Shown one piece after another: positions 1-12,062 of a DNA stretch of 64,000 bases. Position 1 is the stretch's first letter. Every line of letters begins with the position of its first letter. This DNA comes from Eulemur rufifrons (lineage: Eukaryota > Chordata > Mammalia > Primates > Lemuridae), in the NCBI RefSeq assembly GCF_041146395.1, contig NW_027182932.1, forward strand, positions 203,501 through 267,500. Reading direction: 5' to 3'. A program made the translations under genes and the position numbers. Below the pieces are notes generated by a model that worked only from the letters and a program-made list of their open reading frames with translations, ran no database searches and was not told the DNA's origin.

Positions 1-1005
1 TGTCCCCCAGGGCCCACCTGGATGCATAGCAGGAATGCTAGAGCCACCTGAGGGACCCGTCACGTGCTGGAGCTGCCTCCCCATGCCAGTGTTTCCCTGG
101 AGCATCAGACACACCAGGTTCTGCGCGTCTGGCCGCCCGGGCTGCCCTCCTAGCTCCTAGTTGTGCCATGGGATGAAACACCCTGTCCTCACTCTTCACT
201 GATTCTTTCCATCCCTTATACACCCTGTTTAAATTAGGGCCTGTGTTCTACAGTCTCTTCATCTGCATTTCTTGTATTTGCACTTACATATTTGCATGTG
301 TGATTACTGTTGAACTTCCACTCTCGGCAAACCATCAGCGCTGTGAAGGCAGGTCATTTGTTCAGCACGATGTGCTCATAACCAGTTCAGGACTGGGCAT
401 CGTTGAGGAATGAATGAATACTGAAAAACAGCCTATAGCTGTGACTAGCAAGATGCTTAGTGGGCTGTTAACACCCTCTTTTCCACCCTTAGTGTGCACG
501 TGAGCCCTGGACCTCCTGAGAATGCAGAATCTGTTCCCTGGTCTGGGGTCGAGGTCCCATCTCCATCTGGCTCCAGAGGATGCTGCTGATGGTTCCAGGA
601 GCACCTTTGAGGAGCAGGATCTGGAACTTCCTCAAAGGACCGTGTCTGGGCCCAGCCCAGGGTCTTGACCTGCTTGGTCCGAGGGGCTGCTGGCGCAGAC
701 AGGATTCCCGGCCTGGCAGGCCGTGCCGTGCCGTGCTGTGCCAAGGTGATTTCCAGCCTGGTCGGGATCACACTGCAGGTGCCCCTGTGTGTTCTGTTTT
801 TTTCACTTAACATATCGAAAGTCTTCCTTGAGTCCTTAAACCCTTTTTAAAACTTCGCTTCATCATATTTTGGTCTGGGAATGTGCTTTTGTATGTTTGT
901 ACTCTTGCTATTTCCATTTGTCACGATCGTCAATATTTTGTCAAGCATAGTCCGTGGGAATCTGTCCCTGTTCCGAAGACCTGTGTGTTCCCACCTCCGG
1001 CTGGA
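1..1005. other. Intronic sequence, no gene recognised
   Basis: Mixed-composition intronic DNA. Part of 780-960 (ACTTAACATATCG onward) resembles a worn L1 or L2 fragment, but I cannot name it. No exon signal stands out. Confidence 0.5.
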
Positions 1006-1224
1006 GGCGGGGCCTGGGTGGGGCGGGACCTCAGCGGAGGCGCAGCCTATGGGCCCTGAGGGCTGGACAGGGGCTGGGGGCGGGGCCTGGGTGGGGCGGG
1101 ACCTCAGCGGAGGCACAGCCTATGGGCCCTGAGGGCTGGACAGGGGCTGGGGGCGGGGCCTGGGTGGGGCGGGGCCTCAGCGGAGGCGCAGCCTATGGGC
1201 CCTGGGGGCTGGACCAGGGGCTGG
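1006..1224 (+). repeat. Minisatellite, 73-bp unit, three copies
   Basis: Three near-identical 73-bp units begin at GGCGGGGCCTGGGTGGGGCG (1006, 1079 and 1152). They contain GGACCTCAGCGGAGGC and CCTATGGGCCCTGAGGGC. Only a few substitutions separate them (CGCAG/CACAG, GGACC/GGGCC), so the array is fairly young. It runs straight into a shorter-unit GC-box array. Confidence 0.9.
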
Positions 1225-1595
1225 GGGCGGGGCATCAGTGGGCGGGCCAGTTGTGGGCGGGGCATCAGTGGGTGGGCTGGTCTTGGGCGAGGCATCAGTG
1301 GGTGGGCTGGTCTTGGGCGGGGCCTCAGTGGGTAGGCCGGTCATGGGCGGGGCATTAGTGGGTGGGGCATCAGTGGGCAGGCCAGTTGTGGGTGGGGCAT
1401 CAGTGGGCGGGGCATTAGTGGGCGGGGCACTAGTGGGTGGGGCGGTCGTGGGCGGGGCATCAGTGGGTGGGCTGGTCTTGGGCGGGGCATCAGTGAGTAG
1501 GCCGGTCATGGGCGGGGCATCAGTGGGCGGGCTGGTCTTGGGCGGGGCATCCGTGGGCGGGGCATCCGTGGGCGGGCTGGTCTTTGGGCGGGGCG
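1225..1595 (+). repeat. GC-box minisatellite (GGGCGGGGCATCAGTGG units)
   Basis: Variants of GGGCGGGGCATCAGTGG, alternating with GGCTGGTCTT or GGCCAGTTGT linkers, give units of about 17 and 31 bp. There are roughly a dozen copies, each containing an Sp1-type GC box. The array abuts the CpG-rich block. The overlapping 277-aa and 215-aa ORFs are repeat artefacts. Confidence 0.88.
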
Positions 1596-2360
1596 GGGCG
1601 TGGCTGGGAGAACTGAGGCGCGCAGGGCGCCGTGGAAGCGCCTGGCGCGGCCCTTGTGCTGTGAGGGCCCGTGCCCGGGACTGTGAGGCGCCGACCTCCA
1701 CTTCTGCGCGCTCCCCTGGGCCGTGGCTGTCGCTGCCCGTCACACGCGGCGCGACTCGCGGACGGTTGGTTGCCCGTCTTCTCGCCAGGGTGTGCGTGTC
1801 GCAGCGGCGGGCGCGTGGGTTCAAGCGGCGCCCCCCGTGGCGGGTGAAGGCCTGGGTTCCAGTGAAGAGACGCGGGCCACAAAAGGGCCCTTCCGGAGCC
1901 CTGCAGGTTCGGGGTTCACGGAATTGCCTTCTTGTGAGTGGAGTTTCCAGAACTTCCCTTTCGCGGGCTTATTCTGCCGAAGGGAAGGCCGCGCGGTGGG
2001 GCGTGGGTGGGGCGTCCTTGGCGCCTCGGGACGGGCCACCTGCCGCGGCGAAGCCGTGGAGAACGTGGTGACCCCAGGAGCAGAAAGTAGGGGGGTCAGA
2101 GCGATGCGCTGCGTCCTCGTGGGTAATTTGGAAACAAAGCCTTTTTCCAAGAAAACGTGGCCGTGTTTCTTTTCACCTGTCTGCAAGTATCCTTTGCAAC
2201 GTTGCCTCCTTGGTTTGTTGCTTGACTTGGTTTGTCGCCGGCTGACACCGGCGACGTTCGGCTGCAGATGGCCGGAGGTTCCGGCAGACGGGACGCGCTC
2301 GGGCCGCACTGGCGGGACCCGCTGCCCGGTAAGAGACACGGGACGTGTTTCGTGCCCTTG
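1575..2360. promoter_or_regulatory. CpG-rich island, possible promoter of an unrecognised transcript
   Basis: This is a non-repetitive, CpG-dense block directly downstream of a GC-box (GGGCGGGGC) minisatellite. It contains many CG dinucleotides, such as GGCGCGACTCGCGGACGG near 1748. A strong splice-donor match, CCCG|GTAAGA, lies at 2329-2330. AATAAA follows at 2416-2421, so an unspliced or alternative end could be used there. It could be an internal PARD6G promoter, a lncRNA start, or only GC-rich subtelomeric DNA. No conserved protein is recognised in any frame. Confidence 0.4.
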
Positions 2361-2880
2361 TGCTTGAATCTTGTCCTGTCTCCTGTTTTGTTATATTGTC
2401 AGTCAGTGTCCAATTAATAAAGGTCTAGAGTTTTATCTTAAAGCTGATGACAGGTTTAATTCGTTAGTTCAGTGAGGAGTCAAGAGCTTACTGCATGCTT
2501 CCAGTCGGTGGCGAGCTACAGCAGTTTCCTGCACTTGTAACACGCAACTAAAAGTTTTAACCTTGTGGCTGCTTGGGGTTTGGGCCGTGACTCGGTTCCT
2601 CGGCAGATTCTGACCGGTGAAGACTCCTCATTAGCGCCCGGTTCTTCGGCAGACCTTTGCTGGCCAGGGTGATGAGAGCGTGTTGTGTCTCTGGGGACAC
2701 CCGTGACCGTTGGCCAAGAGACTTAATCTTTCTCAAGTTCAGGCACATCTGTGAATCAGGGTACCTCCCCCAAGAGCTGTGAGCAGCCAGCCAAAGCATG
2801 TTTGCAAAATACATGAATTAAATGAAAGACGCGTGGAATACACCAAAGTGGGCAGCACACTGCCATTATTTAGAAAGCGG

Positions 2881-3222
2881 GGCCGGGCGCGGTGGCTCAC
2901 GCCTGTCATCCCAGCACTCTGGGAGGCCGAGGCCGACGGATCGTTTGAGCTCAGGAGTTCCAGACCAGCCTGAGCAGGAGCGAGACCCCGTCTCTACTAA
3001 AAATAGAAAGAAATTATATGGACAGCTAAAAATATTTATAGAAAAAATTAGCCGGGCTTGGTGGCACATGCCTGTAGTCCCAGCTACTCGGGAGGCTGAG
3101 GCAGGAGGATCGCTTGAGCCCAGGAGTCTGAGGTTGCTGTGAGCTAGGCTGACACCACGGCACTCACTCTAGCCTGGGTGACAGAGTGAGACTCTGTCTC
3201 AAAAAAATATTAAAAAAAAAAA
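2881..3222 (+). mobile_element. Alu SINE, full-length, strepsirrhine type
   Basis: Begins GGCCGGGCGCGGTGGCTCAC. It has both arms, the TATGGACAGCTAAAAAT insert before the A-rich linker typical of lemur-type Alus, the right-arm GGCTGACACCACGGCACTC, and an A-rich tail. Confidence 0.95.
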
Positions 3223-5439
3223 GGGGGGGGAGAATATAGAAAATAGGGAAAGAGAGGTACAATTCATGTTTGCCTTCATATGTATAAAGTATCTTTGGAA
3301 GGGTACACTAAAAACTAAAATCCTGCTTCTCCGTAAAGTTCACAGAAAAAAACCAACCCAAACTGAAATCGTTTGTTGCCTGTGGGGAGGAGGCTGGGTG
3401 GCTGGAAGGTCACTGAATACCTTTTGAATTTTGAGCTATGTGGTTATATATCCCTATTCAAACCATAAAAAAATGTACCAGTGTGTGATCCTAATTGTTT
3501 AAAAAGCACACGTTAGAGGAGCCTGGAGGAATGTCTTCTGCATCCTGGTAGTGGTTTCCGTGTGGCAGGGTGGTGTGCAGTCCTCGCGGCGTCACCGTGG
3601 GGGTTCCCCGGAGCGGCCCCAAGTAGGCGCACTGTGGGATCACGCGTGTGTGCGTCTCTCCTCTCCAGACACACCTCGGGCGTCATACCAGGCACCAGCC
3701 CTCGATTTTCACCTTTGGGGGGGGCGTCTAGAGCGAAACGCTGGTTTCTGCTGGTTTCCCCAGAGTAGCCGTGTTCACCAGCACGTGTGCTCAGCTTCTC
3801 TGACCGCCGGAGACAACGCTGCCTTCCGTTGTGTGCAGAAGAGGACGTGATGCTTTTAAAAGACCAGCAGAAGATTTTGAGGAGATGACAAGGGAGGATC
3901 GAAATTCAGAATCAGAAACTGTTGCCTTTTAAGTTTAAATCGGCTTTTTTGTGAAAACCAGCCTGAAAGGGAGATGAGCTGGGGACGGCTGAGTCAGGCG
4001 CCGGGTGGGGTCAGCAGAGCGGCTGTGCACACTCTCGAACTCTCTGCAGAGGGGGTGGAAGTGGTGTGTGCGCTTGCACCCCGCGGAGCTGTCAGACAGC
4101 ACCGCAGGGGCCTTCGCCTGGCTGATGGGAACGGCCAGGCCTTCCCTCCCTCTGGGTGGTTGAAGGACGTCACACAGGTCCAAACCCTAAGTTAGAAAGA
4201 CAGTGACGTGAAAGGACCTAGGGGAGAAGAAAACAGTTTCAGATTCTCCTCATTTCTTTGAATCTTTGTGAAGGAAGTGCAGACGTTAGCGCAATGTTCC
4301 GCACAGACTAAGAAATGGTGCCACAGTTCCTTTGGGCATGGTATTGAGCCATAGGTGCACCTTGCTCAGCAAAAACACGACATTTTTAAGTTTTTAAGTA
4401 AATATTAATAGTAGCTGAGTGAGTTCAAGATGCAACCTGGGAACCCTGTTTTCAGTGGTAAGAAGGAGGCGCAGGTGGCTGACGGGGCAGCCTGGCATCG
4501 CAGGCAGCCCTGGACCAGGGTTTCCAGCCTGGAGTCAGGTATCTCTGTAGACTTGGGCAGGTCTCTCACCCTCTCTGAGCCAGCAGTACAGGACTTGGAC
4601 GGCGGCTTCCAAATGGGAGGCTTTCGATTTAATTCAGGGCACGAAGACAACCGTCCACCACACGTGAGCCCTGTCGGTGCCACTAGGGAGAGAACCGCAC
4701 ACAATGAGGAGGTTTGTGCAGAACTTACTGCATCAGGACTGTGGAGATCTCAGGCCACAAGTATTTTGGAATTCTGTTGTAGACAGAAAAAATGTTTTAT
4801 ACCTTAGAGCCATTCATGCTCTGAATTGATCCATGCTCTACACAGAATGGATTTCATTAAACATATGGTAAGGTAGATAGGCCCTCTTAAGTATCAAGGA
4901 AAGGAAAATGTAATGTTTTTTAATATCTTTTAACTTGGAAAATAAAATATAATCATGGTAATGGTAATGAATTATCCTTGAGGATAGACGATGAGCGATG
5001 AAAATAGATTAATATTACCAGAGCCCTGTGACTGCAGAAATATCATTCACATAAAGTTTTAGTTCTGAATTGGAGAAGGACTGACTTTGCAGTTTGGGGT
5101 CAGGGTGGAGACAGGTGTGTGAGGGAAGGCAAGTCCTACCCTGTTCGGGGTGCCTGCCCTCTGTCCTCCTTACCAGTTCAACCCTGTTGGACCCATGCAG
5201 ACTGGAAAAGCCTGCCCTGCCAGTGGGTTGGACCGAATCTCGCATCCTGCGCCGGCGTGGGACCCGGTGGCGATGGGCAGGGCTTCCCTGGGTCTTGGCT
5301 CCTCACCTTCCAAGTGGACAGTGAGCAGCAGCGGACACTGGCTCCCTCGGCCCTGGAGCAGAAGCGGAGGCCGCAGGTGGCACCTGCCAGCACCACCCCG
5401 GGGTTTTCAGGCTTCTGAACGACCTTCAGTTGATTGTTT
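3223..5439. other. Intronic sequence with one MIR-like scrap
   Basis: No gene or complete repeat is seen. About 4530-4600 (AGACTTGGGCAGGTCTCTCACC then CTCTGAGCC) looks like the core of an inverted MIR. The rest is unassigned unique sequence, AT-rich near 4860-5040. Confidence 0.45.
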
Positions 5440-7597
5440 AAAAAAATTAATCTTTGAGGTGACCTTTTAAAAAAAATACCAGTTCTGTAAGCTATAGTTA
5501 ACATGAAATAAAAATACACATCTTTAAAGTGTAAAATTCACTGGTTTTTAGTATACTTAGAAAATTGTGTAATCGTTACCACTATCTAACTTTAGAACGT
5601 TTTCTTTGCCCCCTAAAAGAAACCCCACATCCATTAGCAGCCATTCTCAACTCCATCCTCCTTTCCGCCCCGGCACCCACTGTTTACAACTGTGGTCAAA
5701 GTACATGGTCCTTTGTGTCTGGGGTCTTGCACTTAGCATTACGGTTTCAAGGTCTATCTTTGTTGTACTCGGCACCTCATGTCTTTTTGTGGCCAGATAG
5801 TATTCGGTGGTGTGGGCGGACCACGTTTGTTTCTCCACTCATCAGGTGATGGACATCTGGATTGTTTTCCCTTTTTGGCTATTGTGAAAAATGCTGCTAT
5901 GAACATTGATGTACAAGTTTTTGGGTGGACATATGTGTTCATTCCTTTGAGGTATATACCTAGGAGTGAAATTGCTGGTCATACGAAACTGTGTTTAACA
6001 TTTTAAGGAACTGTAAAACTACCTACCAAATCAGTGGCACCATGTCACATTCCTACCAAAAATTTATGAGGGTTCAGATTCCTTCACATTCTTACCAACA
6101 TGCTGTTGTCTTTTTTGTTATAGCCATCCTAATGAGTTTGAAATGGTATCTCATTATGGTTTGGATTTGCATTTCCCTAATGATTAATGATGCTGAGCAT
6201 CTTTTCATGTGTTTATTGGCCATTTGTATATCTTCTTCGGAGAAATGTCTATTCAAGTTCTTTGCCCATTTTTAAATGGGATTGCTTGGCTTTTTGCTGT
6301 TGAGTTTTTAAATATATTCTTGGTGCAAGTCACCTATCAGGTATCTGATTTACAAATATTTTCTCCCATTTTATAGATCATCACTTCACTTTCTGGATGG
6401 TTTTTAAACACAAAAGTTTTTAATTTTAATGAAGTCCAATTTATGTCCTTCTTTTGTTGCTTATGCTTTTGGCATTGTATTTAAGAAATCATAGCCCAAC
6501 TCCAGTAATGAAAATTTAATCCTGTGTTTTCTTCTAAGAGTTTTATAATTTTAGCTCTTATATTTAGTCTGTTATGCAACTTCTGTTAATTTTTTATGTG
6601 TAGTGTGAGGCAGGAGTTCATTGTTTTCCGTGGGGATATGCAGTTGTCCCACCATTTGTTGAAAAGACTATTTCTTTCTCCCATTGAATTGTCTTGACAT
6701 TCTTGTCAAAAATAAATTGATCACAAATGTAAGGGTTTTTATTTTTTAACCTGGTTTCTCAATTCTGTTCTCTTGATTATCTATGTGTCTATCTCTGTGT
6801 TAGCACAAGATGCACACTGTGAAATTGGGAAGTGTGAGTTTTCCAACTCTCTTCTTCTTTGTAAAGATTATTTTGGATATAATGAGTCCCTTGCATTTCC
6901 ACATAAATTTAGGATAAACTTGCCAATTAGTGCAAAAAAGGCAGCTAAGATTTTGATAGGAGTTGCATTGAATTTGGAGATCAATTTGGGAAGTATTGCC
7001 ATCTTAACAATATTGTCTTCCAGTCCATGAACATGGAACGAACTTCTAGTCATTTAGATCTTTTTTTTCAACAATGTTCCATAGTTTTCAATGTGTCAAT
7101 ATTTCACTTTTGTTAAATTTATTTCTAAATATTTTATCTTTATAATACTATTGATAATGAAATTATTAAATTAATTTTCAGTTTGTTCCTTGCTACTATA
7201 TAGAAATGCAATTTATTTTTGTATATTGGTATTGTATCCTACAACCATGCTGAACTCATTTATTAACTCTAATAAGGATTTTCTGTGGATTCCTTAGGAT
7301 TTTCTACATATAAGTGCATGTCTGTCAATAGAGATACTTTAAATTCTCTCTTTCTAATCTGATGCCTTTTATTTTCTTGTCTAACTGCCCTGGGTAGAAC
7401 CTCTTGTACAAGGTTGAATAGAAGATGTGAAAGTGGACATTCTTGTTTTGTTCTTGATCTCAGGGGGAAATCTTTCTGTCTTAACCGTTATGTATGGTGT
7501 TAGCTGTGAGTTTTCATAGATGCTCTCTTAGAATGAGAAAGTTTCCTTCTATTCCTAGTTTGTTGAGTATTTTTTATCATAAAAGGGTATTATGATT

Positions 7598-7982
<385 letters not shown>

Positions 7983-8017
7983 CTATTGAGATGATCACAT
8001 GACTTTTGTCCTTTTAA

Positions 8018-8290
8018 CACATTAACTGTCACGTGAGTTATATTTAACTCATGCTAGTTTTTAGCCGGGGGCCTTGTGAAGCATATATAACTCACATGTC
8101 TCTTTACCTTGGAAGCCGTGAGAACTAGTTTTCAAGTTTCATATAATTCATGCACAGAAAACAATTAAAAAAAAACACATTTTTCATTAAATTAGAAAGA
8201 ATTATTTTGTTTTGAAGTTTTTATTCTATTTTGATAAAACACCATGGTCCCAAGGAAAAAAATGTTTTTTCTAGTATGGCAGTAAATGTG
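8018..8290. mobile_element. MER85-like piggyBac MITE inside L1
   Basis: A 273-bp block interrupts L1 ORF2 sequence. Its ends are inverted: CACATTAACTGTCA at the left and, on the complement, CACATTTACTGCCA at the right. TTAA at 8014-8017 and TTAC at 8291-8294 flank it, a mutated TTAA duplication as expected of piggyBac-superfamily insertions. Size and ends fit the non-autonomous family MER85. It has no coding capacity. Confidence 0.65.
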
Positions 8291-8806
8291 TTACTATCTT
8301 ATATTACATTGACTGATTTTTGGATGTTGAACCAGCTTGCGTTCCTGTGATAAATCTCACTGGTCACGGTATAGGCTCCATTTTATATGTTGCTGGATGT
8401 GGTTTGCTAGTGTTTTTGTTGAGAATCTCTGTGTCTCTATTCATAGTGGATATAGGTCTGTACTTTTCTTTGTGATATCCTTTTCTAGTTTGGTGTCAGG
8501 TTAAAACTTACTTCATAGAGTAAGTTGGGAAGTATTCCCTCCTCTTGTTTTTTTGGAAGAGTTTGTGAAGGATTGATATTAATTCTGTAAACATTTGGCA
8601 GAATTCACCAGTCATCTGGGCCTGGAATTTTTTTGTGTGGGAATTTAGAAAATTACTAATACAATATCTTGTTAAAAGTTTATGTTGATTTTCTGTTTCT
8701 TTTTGAATCAGTTTTGATAGTTTATGTCTTTCTAGGAATGTGTCCATCTCATCTAGGTTACCCAGTTTGTTGGCATACAGTTATTCATAGTATGCTCTTA
8801 TAATTC

Positions 8807-9938
8807 CTTTTTCCATAAAATTTTGTTTTAGAACAGTTTTAGATTTACAGAAAAATTGCAAAGATAGTACGGAGAGTTCCCATATACACCACACCCAGTT
8901 TCCTCTTTTGTTAACATCTAATATTAATCTGGTACATTTGTTATCATGAAGGAACCAATACTGATACCTGATTATTAACTGAAATTCATACTTTATTCAG
9001 ATTTCCTTAATTTTACCCAATGTCCTTTTAACCTAATGTTCCAAGATCTTATCCAGAATACCACCTTGCATTTAGTTATCTGTCTCCTTAGGCTCCTTGT
9101 GGCTGTGATAATTTCTTAGACTTTCCATGTCTCGGGTGACTTTGATAGTTTTAAAGAGTACTGTTAAGATATTTTGTAGACACAATGCTAGGACATCTTC
9201 TCAAAAGAATAAAATAAAAGAAAGAAAAAAGAGAAGAGAAGATATTTTGTAGACTGTCCCTCAATTGGGATTTATCTATTGTGTTCCTCATTATTAGAGT
9301 GGGATTATGGGTTTGGGGGGGGAAGACCACAGTGGTAAAGTACTATTTTTATCACATCACATCAAGGGTACACACTGTCAACATGACTTACCACCATTGA
9401 TGTTGACCTTGATCACCTGGCTAAGAATGTTTGCCAGGTTTCTCCATTTTAGAGTTGTTCTTTCTTTCCTATTTTAATACTGTAGTCATTGGAAAGAACA
9501 CATTATATGTAGCCTATGCTTAAGTAGTGGGGAGTTATGCTCTACCTCCTTGAGGGAGGTGTATCTACATAAATTATTTGGTATTCTTCTGCATGAGAGA
9601 TTTGCCTGCTCTACCACATTTATTGTTTTAGTCATTTATATCATTATGGACTTATGGACATTTATTTTATACTTTGAGTTATAATCTATTACTGCCTTAT
9701 TTTCTTGTTCAAATTGTTCCAGCTTTGGCCATTGGAAGCTTTTTCATTTGGTTTCTGTTTCCTTTTGACATATCCCCATGTTTGAATTTTGTTTGGTTTA
9801 TGGCACTTCCTTACTTTCTGGTGGTATAAAATACCCCAGGCTTATCTTGTGTGTTTCCTCTGCCTGTCCTAGAATAGGTCATTTCTCTAAGGAATATTGT
9901 TTCCTTGGGTGCTAGATGTGATTGTTGCTACTGGAAAG
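8807..9938 (-). mobile_element. Old retroelement fragment nested in L1 (probable L1M-type)
   Basis: Sequence unlike the flanking L1 ORF2 splits it between CTTATAATTC at 8797-8806 and the same 10-mer at 9939-9948, a probable target-site duplication. The insert contains GTTTTAGATTTACAGAAAAA, TTATCATGAAGGAACCAATA and TCCAGCTTTGGCCATTGG, which belong to a common mammalian interspersed repeat. I believe it is L1M-type 3' sequence, but the subfamily is uncertain. A T-rich left end suggests - orientation. Confidence 0.5.
9166..9254 (+). mobile_element. Tiny (57-bp) retroinsertion with 16-bp target duplication
   Basis: AAGATATTTTGTAGAC occurs at 9166-9181 and again, exactly, at 9239-9254. The 57 bp between them end in an A-rich stretch (AATAAAATAAAAGAAAG...). 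Removing one repeat plus the insert restores the surrounding element. This is the signature of a severely truncated LINE-mediated insertion. The source of the 57 bp is not recognised. Confidence 0.7.
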
Positions 9939-9948
9939 CTTATAATTC

Positions 9949-10915
9949 TTCTTATTTCCTTGGGATCAATAGTAATGTCCCCTCTTCCATTGCTGAATTT
10001 AGTAATTTGAATCTTCTTTTATTTTTCTTAGTAGGTCTACCTAAAGATTTATCAGTTTTGTTGATTTTTCAAACCAATTTTGGTTTGTTATTTTCTCTGT
10101 TTTTCTAGTCTCTATTCCACTTATTTCTGCTCTAGTCTTTTACTATTTCCTACTTTTGCTCTGCTGGCTCTGGATTAAGTTTGGACTTCTTTTTTAGTTT
10201 CTAATGGGGGAAGCTTAGGTTAGTGATTTGCAATGTTTCACTTTTAGTATAATTGTTTACAGCTATAAATTTCCCTCTGACCACTGCTTTAGCTGCATCT
10301 CATAATTTTGGTATGGTATTTTTTCATTTTCATTGATCTCTATTTTCTAATTTCCCTTGTGATTTTCTTTTCTGAAACCCATAGGTTATTTAGAAGTGTG
10401 CTGTTTAATTTCTACATATTTGTGAATTTCCCAAATGTTCTTCTAATTTCACTTCACTATGGTTGGAAGACATACTTTGTATGATTTCAGTTCTTTTAAA
10501 TTTGCTGAGACTTGTTTTAGGGCCTAACATATGGTCTATCCTAGAGAATGTTTCGTGTATATTTGATAAGACTATATATTCTGCAGTTTTGGGGTAGGGT
10601 ATTGTACAGATGTCCACTAGTGTTGTTTAAGTCTTCTATTTCTTTGTTGATGTTCTGCCTAGTTATGTGCATTATTGAAAATGAGATAGTGAAGTCTCCT
10701 ACATTTATTATTGAATTGTCTATTTCTCTTTTCAAGTTTGTGAGTTTTTGGTTTATCTATTTTGGGGTTGTGTTGTAAGTAAGGTTTACATATGTTTATA
10801 ATTGTTATGTCTTCCTGATGAATTGACCCTTTTATTATAAAATATCTTTCTTTGTCTGTAGTAAAAATTTTTATATTAAAGTCTATTTTGTCTGCTGTTA
10901 GTACAGCCACTTCGG
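9949..10915 (-). mobile_element. L1 ORF2 fragment, inverted (continuation)
   Basis: Resumes L1 ORF2 after the nested element. On the + strand, TAGTAATGTCCCCTCTTCCA, AATTTCTACATATTTGTGAA and TTGTTGATGTTCTGCCTAG are inverted L1 reverse-transcriptase/endonuclease-region motifs. It ends abruptly where GC-richer sequence begins near 10915. Confidence 0.85.
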
Positions 10916-10919
10916 CTCA

Positions 10920-11830
10920 GGCTCAGGGTGGGAACCAGCCCTGGACAGAACGCATCCCACTGTGGGGCGCGCACACATGCCCACGGTCACGTAGCCCGGG
11001 ACAGTGCAGACGTGCCAGCTAGCCTAACGTGCACATCTGTGGGAGGGAACTGCAGCACCCGAGAAAATCTACACGAACTCCACACAGACAGTGGCCATGG
11101 CCAGGAATCTTCCCCCCCCCATCAGTGTTATAGCAAAATGACATTGAATGAAACATCATTCAGGGACCTGCTCTGTATTCACATTGCTGTGCCACCGTTA
11201 CCGTCATGCATCTCCAGAACTCTTCGCCTCGCAGAACTGAAACTCTGCCCACTGAGCAACAATGCCCATTCTTTCTCCCCCGCCCGGCACCCACCGCACA
11301 CTTCCCGTGTCTGATGTTGCGTGCTCTGGGGACCATGTATGAGTGGAAACATGCAGTGTTTGTCTTCCTGTGACTGGCTTGTCTCACTCAGCATAGTGTC
11401 CTCAAGGTTCATCCGTGCTGTAGCGCGTGTCAGAGTCTCCTTCCTTTCTGAGGCCGGATAATATTCCACTGTGTGTACATGGCACAGTTTGCGTATTCAT
11501 TCAGCCATCGATGGACACTTGAGTTGCTTCCGCATTTTAACGACTGTAAATGACACTGCTGTGAACATGGCTGGCCACATACCTCCTTGAGATCCTGCTC
11601 TCAGCTGTTGGAGGTATATACCCAGAAATGGACTTGCTGGGTCGTATGGTAATTCTGTTTTTAGTTTGTTGAGGGGCTGTGTGATACTGTTTTTCACAGC
11701 AGGGGCTGCGTTTTACATCCCCCAGTACTGCACAGTGCTGCACGTCCTCAGCAGCAGGTACTTTCCGTTGACAGTCGCTGTCCTGACGGGTGGGAGTGCC
11801 CAGCGTTTCTGTGCATGTGTCTGTCCAGCT
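10920..11830 (-). mobile_element. Second L1 fragment (3' end), inverted
   Basis: L1 3'-end motifs recur on the complement of 11130-11700: GGATAATATTCCACTGTGTG, GAGGTATATACCCAGAAATG and TCATTCAGCCATCGATGGAC on +. This is a separate copy from 5440-10915. The first 200 bp (CATGCCCACGGTCACGTAGC, CCTAACGTGCACATCTGTGG) resemble an L1M 3' UTR. It has high CpG content for an L1 remnant. Confidence 0.75.
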
Positions 11831-11883
11831 CTCGTTTGCCCCCGCGGTGGCACGGTCCCGAGACCCCAGTGCGGCAGTCTCCA

Positions 11884-12062
11884 AGCCTCACACACCCCCT
11901 GAAAGAACTTCTTTAACTGCAAGTATAAAGGGAATAATGTATTTTTAGATTAGTGTCTAAATTTCCTCATAAGAAATATAAATAGTTGCAAAGGATATAA
12001 TTTCCAGCATGTTGTGAAAATTTCATTTAAAAATAAAACTTTTAAAAATACCTATAGCTTTT
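11884..12062. repeat. Unassigned repeat, copy A (paired with 14803-14965)
   Basis: Shares CTGAAAGAA and TATAAATAGTTGCAAAGGA..ATAATTTCCA.CATG.TGT with a segment at 14803-14965 in the same orientation, at roughly three-quarters identity by eye. It is either an unnamed interspersed repeat or an old local duplication. No coding potential. Confidence 0.55.

Noticed and set aside
1177..2071. 277-aa (+) and 215-aa (-) ORFs
   Set aside because: Mostly GC-box minisatellite translation. The non-repeat part has no family signature.
1600..2400. PARD6G exon 1 in the CpG island
   Set aside because: No frame gives an N-terminus like MNRSFHKSQ or an exon ending in VEVKSK before a donor. The ATG at 2267 opens an unrelated short frame.
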